Below, in pieces: positions 60,469 to 64,000 of a stretch of 64,000 nucleotides of DNA (position 1 is the first letter of the stretch; each line of letters starts with the position of its first letter). Both the position numbers and the translations under genes were made by a program. Below the pieces are notes generated by a model, which ran no database searches, was not told where the DNA came from, and was given only the letters and a program-made list of their open reading frames with translations. This stretch comes from Pedobacter sp. BS3 (GTDB lineage: Bacteria > Bacteroidota > Bacteroidia > Sphingobacteriales > Sphingobacteriaceae), in NCBI RefSeq assembly GCF_008274585.1, contig NZ_VTRT01000006.1, forward strand, positions 1 to 64,000, given 5' to 3'.

Positions 60469-60476
60469 TAACTTTG
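60469..60476 (+). promoter_or_regulatory. -7 box for the mre cluster
   Basis: TAACTTTG, an exact TAnnTTTG, 31 bp before mreB. The leader leaves room for a ribosome site. Confidence 0.5.
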
Positions 60477-60507
60477 CATACTTTTTAAAACACTTAATCA
60501 CATTTTA

Positions 60508-61530
60508 ATGGGTTTATTTAACTGGTTTACACAGGAAATAGCAATAGATTTGGGTACCGCAAACACCCTCATTATACATAACGATAAAGTAGTAGTTGAC
60601 GAACCTTCGATAGTAGCCTTTGACCGTACCACCAACAAAGTAATTGCTATTGGCCGGCAAGCCATGCAGATGGAAGGCAAAACACACGAGAACATTCGTA
60701 CCGTACGTCCGCTGAAAGACGGCGTAATTGCCGATTTTAATGCTGCCGAGCACATGATACGCGGCATGATCAAAATGATCAATAACGGTAAAGGCTGGTT
60801 TTTCCCATCGTTGCGGATGGTGATCTGCATACCGTCGGGCATTACCGAGGTTGAAAAACGTGCCGTACGCGATTCGGCCGAAATTGCCGGAGCCAAAGAA
60901 GTTTACCTGATCCATGAGCCGATGGCCGCCGCTGTAGGTATCGGTATAGATGTGGAAGAACCGATGGGTAACATGATCATCGATATCGGTGGCGGTACCA
61001 CCGAAATTGCGGTTATCGCCTTGTCCGGTATCGTGTGTGATCAGTCTATCCGGGTTGCCGGCGATAACTTTGACAGCGATATTGTACAATATATCCGCCG
61101 TCAGCACAACATCATGATCGGTGAGCGTACCGCCGAAAAGATCAAAATTGAAGTAGGTGCGGCCCTGCCCGAACTTACCGATCCTCCGGCAGATTTTGCG
61201 GTTCAGGGACGGGATTTAATGACCGGTGTGCCTAAACAAATTACCGTATCGTACACAGAAATTGCCCATTGCCTGGATAAATCCATCTCAAAAATTGAAG
61301 AAGCTATTTTAAAGGCGCTGGAAATTACGCCTCCGGAGCTTTCGGCAGATATTTATCAAACCGGTATTTATTTAACCGGCGGCGGCGCCCTGTTACGCGG
61401 ACTGGATAAACGGGTGGCAGCTAAAACAAAACTGCCGGTACACGTAGCCGAAGACCCGTTGCGGGCCGTGGTACGCGGAACTGGTATAGCCCTTAAAAAT
61501 ATAGGGAATTATAAATTTTTAATGCAGTAA
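60508..61530 (+). CDS. mreB: rod shape-determining actin-like protein MreB
   Basis: 340 residues. Actin-fold motifs: EIAIDLGTANTLIIHN (phosphate 1), NMIIDIGGGTTEIAVIAL (phosphate 2) and TGGGALLRGLD (adenosine). IAGAKEVYLIHEPMAAAVGIG is the conserved connect region. Forms membrane-attached filaments guiding cell-wall synthesis. First gene of mreB-mreC-mreD-mrdA; the 89-bp gap to mreC holds a self-complementary TCATATC/GAGATA-rich low-complexity sequence. Confidence 0.97.
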   Translation: MGLFNWFTQEIAIDLGTANTLIIHNDKVVVDEPSIVAFDRTTNKVIAIGRQAMQMEGKTHENIRTVRPLKDGVIADFNAAEHMIRGMIKMINNGKGWFFPSLRMVICIPSGITEVEKRAVRDSAEIAGAKEVYLIHEPMAAAVGIGIDVEEPMGNMIIDIGGGTTEIAVIALSGIVCDQSIRVAGDNFDSDIVQYIRRQHNIMIGERTAEKIKIEVGAALPELTDPPADFAVQGRDLMTGVPKQITVSYTEIAHCLDKSISKIEEAILKALEITPPELSADIYQTGIYLTGGGALLRGLDKRVAAKTKLPVHVAEDPLRAVVRGTGIALKNIGNYKFLMQ

Positions 61531-61619
61531 TTCAGGTGTTAGATATTAGATATCAGACATGAGATAATACTTATGAAGTCTCATATCTTACATCTTACAT
61601 CTCATATCTCTCAAGAAAT

Positions 61620-62456
61620 ATGCGCAACCTATGGATATTCATCAGTAAGTACAACGCATTTTTTCTTTTTGTGATATTCTTTGTCACGGCGCTCATCCTC
61701 ACCATAAAAAATAATTCATACCAGCGGGCAAGTGTTTTAAACTCATCCAACCAGGTTATCGGCGAAGCATACCGGAATGTGAATGCCTTTAAAAGCTATT
61801 TGAGGCTTGGTGCTGTTAACGATAGCCTGGCACGCGAAAATGCCCGGCTGCGCAACCAGCTAAAAAGCTCGTTTTATAACGATAGCATTGCCGGTAACAG
61901 CGTAAAAGACACCTTATACAAGCAGCAATACACCTACATTGTTGCCCGTGTGGTTAACAATTCCATTCACCAGAAAAATAATTACATTACTATTAACCGG
62001 GGCAAGCGGCAGGGCGTACAAAAAGGGATGGGTGTGATCTGTGGCACGGGCGTGGTTGGAATTGTGCTGAATGTATCCGATAATTTCGCGTCGGTGCGTA
62101 CCATTTTGCACAGCGAAACAAAGATCAGCGCCAGCATTGCCGGTACGGGAGCTTTTGGTTCCCTGGTGTGGGGCGATAATAATTATGACCCGCAAAAAGC
62201 CGTTTTAGAAGATATCCCCAATCATATTACGGTAAAGCCCGGCGCTCAGATAGTAACGTCAGGATATTCGCTCTTCCCGGCGGGATTGCCCATTGGTAAA
62301 GTGATAAAAACCGGTGTAATTGGCGGTAATAATTTCCTGAATATCGAAGTAAAGCTCAGTACCGATTTTGCTACGCTGGAGTACGTGTATGTGGTTAATA
62401 ATTTATTTTCTACTGAACAGGCTCAGTTAGAAGAAAGCAATAAAAAAGATGAGTAG
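61620..62456 (+). CDS. mreC: rod shape-determining protein MreC
   Basis: 278 residues: a short cytoplasmic start, one TM helix (about 12-28, NAFFLFVIFFVTALILTI), a helical coiled-coil-like region (LARENARLRNQL) and the periplasmic beta-barrel pair (YITINRGKRQGVQKGMGVI, VTSGYSLFPAGLPIGKV). MreC links MreB to PBP2 in the elongasome. It overlaps mreD by 8 bp. Confidence 0.93.
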   Translation: MRNLWIFISKYNAFFLFVIFFVTALILTIKNNSYQRASVLNSSNQVIGEAYRNVNAFKSYLRLGAVNDSLARENARLRNQLKSSFYNDSIAGNSVKDTLYKQQYTYIVARVVNNSIHQKNNYITINRGKRQGVQKGMGVICGTGVVGIVLNVSDNFASVRTILHSETKISASIAGTGAFGSLVWGDNNYDPQKAVLEDIPNHITVKPGAQIVTSGYSLFPAGLPIGKVIKTGVIGGNNFLNIEVKLSTDFATLEYVYVVNNLFSTEQAQLEESNKKDE

Positions 62457-62964
62457 AGTTATTTTAGCTAACCTGGTACGATTCTTCCTGTTGGTGTTCA
62501 TACAGGTTTTCCTGCTCAAAAATATCGGGTATTACAACCTTGCTACTCCGTTTATATACATCTTGTTTATTATGCGGCTGCCGTTTGATACGCCGAACTG
62601 GCTGCTGTTTTTGCTGGCCTTTTGTACCGGGCTTACCGTCGACGCTTTTTACGATACAACCGGTATTAATGCGGCAGCCTGCTCTGTGCTGGCCTGGGTA
62701 AGGGTAATGTTTATCAGCGTAACCGTTCAGCGTGACGGCTTTGACAATGAGCCGGAGCCCAGCCTGGGCATTATGGGTTTCCGCTGGTTTTTTCTTTACA
62801 CCATCATATTAGCGCTTTTTCATCATATAACCTTATTTTTATTAGAAACATTTCATGTTGATGAAATACAATACACACTCATGCGTATTCTGTTTAGCTG
62901 GTTGCTAACCGTGTTTTTAATAATGGTGTATGAATTTATATTTTATAAAAAGAAAGAGCGTTAA
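62449..62964 (+). CDS. mreD: rod shape-determining protein MreD
   Basis: 171 residues, polytopic, with about five hydrophobic segments (VRFFLLVFIQVFLLKNIGYY, LLFLLAFCTGLTVDAFYD, ILFSWLLTVFLIMVYEFIF). GLxxDAFYDTTGINA is the conserved MreD-type loop. Start codon overlaps the end of mreC (shared 8 bp), so translation is coupled; mrdA starts 6 bp after its stop. Confidence 0.88.
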   Translation: MSRVILANLVRFFLLVFIQVFLLKNIGYYNLATPFIYILFIMRLPFDTPNWLLFLLAFCTGLTVDAFYDTTGINAAACSVLAWVRVMFISVTVQRDGFDNEPEPSLGIMGFRWFFLYTIILALFHHITLFLLETFHVDEIQYTLMRILFSWLLTVFLIMVYEFIFYKKKER

Positions 62965-62970
62965 CCGGAT

Positions 62971-64000
62971 ATGAATAGTTTTTTTGCCAGAAGATACGTT
63001 ATCCAGGGAATTTTCATAGCTGTTGCGTTGGTTTTGCTGGCCCGTTTATTCTATATCCAGGTAGTTGACGACCGCTACTATCTTTCTGCCGAAAATAACG
63101 TACTTCGCCGCTTAATAATTTACCCTGCCCGCGGGCCAATTGTTGACCGTCACGGTAAAATACTGGTACAGAACGAGCCGGTTTACGATATTATGGTAAT
63201 TCCGCGTGAAGTAAAACCCTTTGATACGCTGGAATTTTGCAACCTGTTAGGGATAGATAAAGCCGGCTTTGATAAGCGTTTCCATAAGGCGATGGTATAT
63301 TCGCCCTACCGGGCATCTATTTTTGAAAAGCAGCTTTCGGCACGGATGTATGCCCGTTTACAGGAAAAGCTGTTTGAGTTTCCCGGTTTTTTCGTGCAGA
63401 ACCGTACCGTACGTTCCTATCCCGATTCTACAGCCGCCCAGTTCTTAGGTTATATCGGCGAGGTTAACGATAAAATGATAGAAGAATCGGACGGGTATTA
63501 CAAAGCCGGCGATTACATCGGGATTTCGGGTGTGGAAAAATCGTACGAAGAAGTATTGCGGGGACGTCGTGGCGTTCAGAACCTGATGGTAGATGCATTC
63601 AATCGCCCGAAAGGGCATTTTGCCGATGGTAAATACGATACCCTGGCCATAGCCGGCGAAAAGCTCGTTTCATCGTTAGACATGCGCATACAGAAGCTGG
63701 GCGAAAAGCTGATGAAAAATAAAGTGGGCAGTATTGTGGCTATTGAGCCGTCCAGCGGAGAAATACTGGCATTTGTAAGCAGTCCTACTTATGACCCTAA
63801 CCTGATGGTTGGCCGGCAACGCGGTAATAACGTGGCCGCCATGTACAAAGATCCGTACAAACCATTCCTGATCAGGCCGATACAAGCCTATTATTCGCCG
63901 GGCTCATCGTTCAAGCCGGTTGATGCTTTGGTGGCCTTGCAGGAAAATTTAATTGCCCCCAATACCATATTTTACTGTCCCGGCGGATACCAGGCCGGTA
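62971..64000 (+). CDS. mrdA: penicillin-binding protein 2 (elongation transpeptidase), 3' end missing
   Basis: 343 codons visible and open at the window end. A TM anchor (YVIQGIFIAVALVLLARLFY) is followed by the pedestal/dimerisation domain (IIYPARGPIVDRHGKILVQN, RTVRSYPDSTAAQFLGYIG, YIGISGVEKSYEEVLRG). The transpeptidase domain begins with SIVAIEPSSGEILAFVSSP and has the active-site SxxK in YSPGSSFKPVDALVAL. It cross-links peptidoglycan during lateral growth; the position after mreBCD identifies it as PBP2 of the elongasome, not FtsI. rodA is expected just outside the window. Confidence 0.93.
   Translation, partial: MNSFFARRYVIQGIFIAVALVLLARLFYIQVVDDRYYLSAENNVLRRLIIYPARGPIVDRHGKILVQNEPVYDIMVIPREVKPFDTLEFCNLLGIDKAGFDKRFHKAMVYSPYRASIFEKQLSARMYARLQEKLFEFPGFFVQNRTVRSYPDSTAAQFLGYIGEVNDKMIEESDGYYKAGDYIGISGVEKSYEEVLRGRRGVQNLMVDAFNRPKGHFADGKYDTLAIAGEKLVSSLDMRIQKLGEKLMKNKVGSIVAIEPSSGEILAFVSSPTYDPNLMVGRQRGNNVAAMYKDPYKPFLIRPIQAYYSPGSSFKPVDALVALQENLIAPNTIFYCPGGYQAG

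Noticed and set aside
60514-61107. 197-residue minus-strand frame in mreB
   Set aside because: Overlaps an unmistakable mreB on the opposite strand; composition follows mreB codon positions.

Overview
The window reads as chromosomal DNA from a Bacteroidota bacterium, most likely family Sphingobacteriaceae (Mucilaginibacter/Pedobacter-like). Reasons: a DUF4270 lipoprotein next to a short GT5-type glycogen synthase-like gene, glmS, panC and panD; several copies of the Bacteroidota -7 promoter box TAnnTTTG; type IX secretion (T9SS) substrates with both type A and type B (CHU_C / gliding-motility-associated) C-terminal domains; and PorP/SprF and PorE-like proteins. Assignment is by motif and gene order only; no search was run.

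Left part (1-20.1 kb), mostly housekeeping. Minus: the first codons of glmS, a DUF4270 lipoprotein and a truncated-type glycogen synthase. Plus: panC, panD, rfaE2. A REP-associated transposase (RAYT) pseudogene follows, closely bracketed by two almost identical perfect palindromes and carrying a single-base frameshift. Then an SDR oxidoreductase and a minus-strand thiamine region: promoter, TPP riboswitch, TonB-dependent receptor, PnuT transporter, an acyl-CoA-dehydrogenase-like flavoprotein, a degenerate thiamine-pyrophosphokinase-like protein and a GNAT acetyltransferase. After a DUF4886 protein come plus-strand NadR-like kinase, murF, rlmD, a small conserved-looking protein and a phosphoribosyltransferase, then a minus-strand HTH-NACHT-TPR STAND protein.

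Middle part (20.4-58.2 kb), a secreted/surface island. Two arrays with the same gene order face each other. Plus array: giant type B adhesin - PorP/SprF - PorE-like - two small ORFs - a three-ORF adhesin set - PorP/SprF. Minus array: giant type B adhesin - PorP/SprF - PorE-like - giant type B adhesin - PorP/SprF. Between them lie an AddA-like helicase/nuclease and a dipeptide epimerase. Behind the minus array are three type A T9SS substrates, one of them a family-1-like pectate lyase with a pair of long palindromic operator-like sites upstream. The likely logic is that each SprF-like protein serves its neighbouring type B adhesin at the outer membrane while the PorE-like proteins anchor the machinery to peptidoglycan.

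Right part (58.9-64 kb): purH, then the cell-shape cluster mreB-mreC-mreD-mrdA, the last cut by the window end. Intergenic DNA is rich in dispersed palindromes and a 77-bp repeat found twice 20 kb apart. No tRNA, rRNA or CRISPR array was seen.
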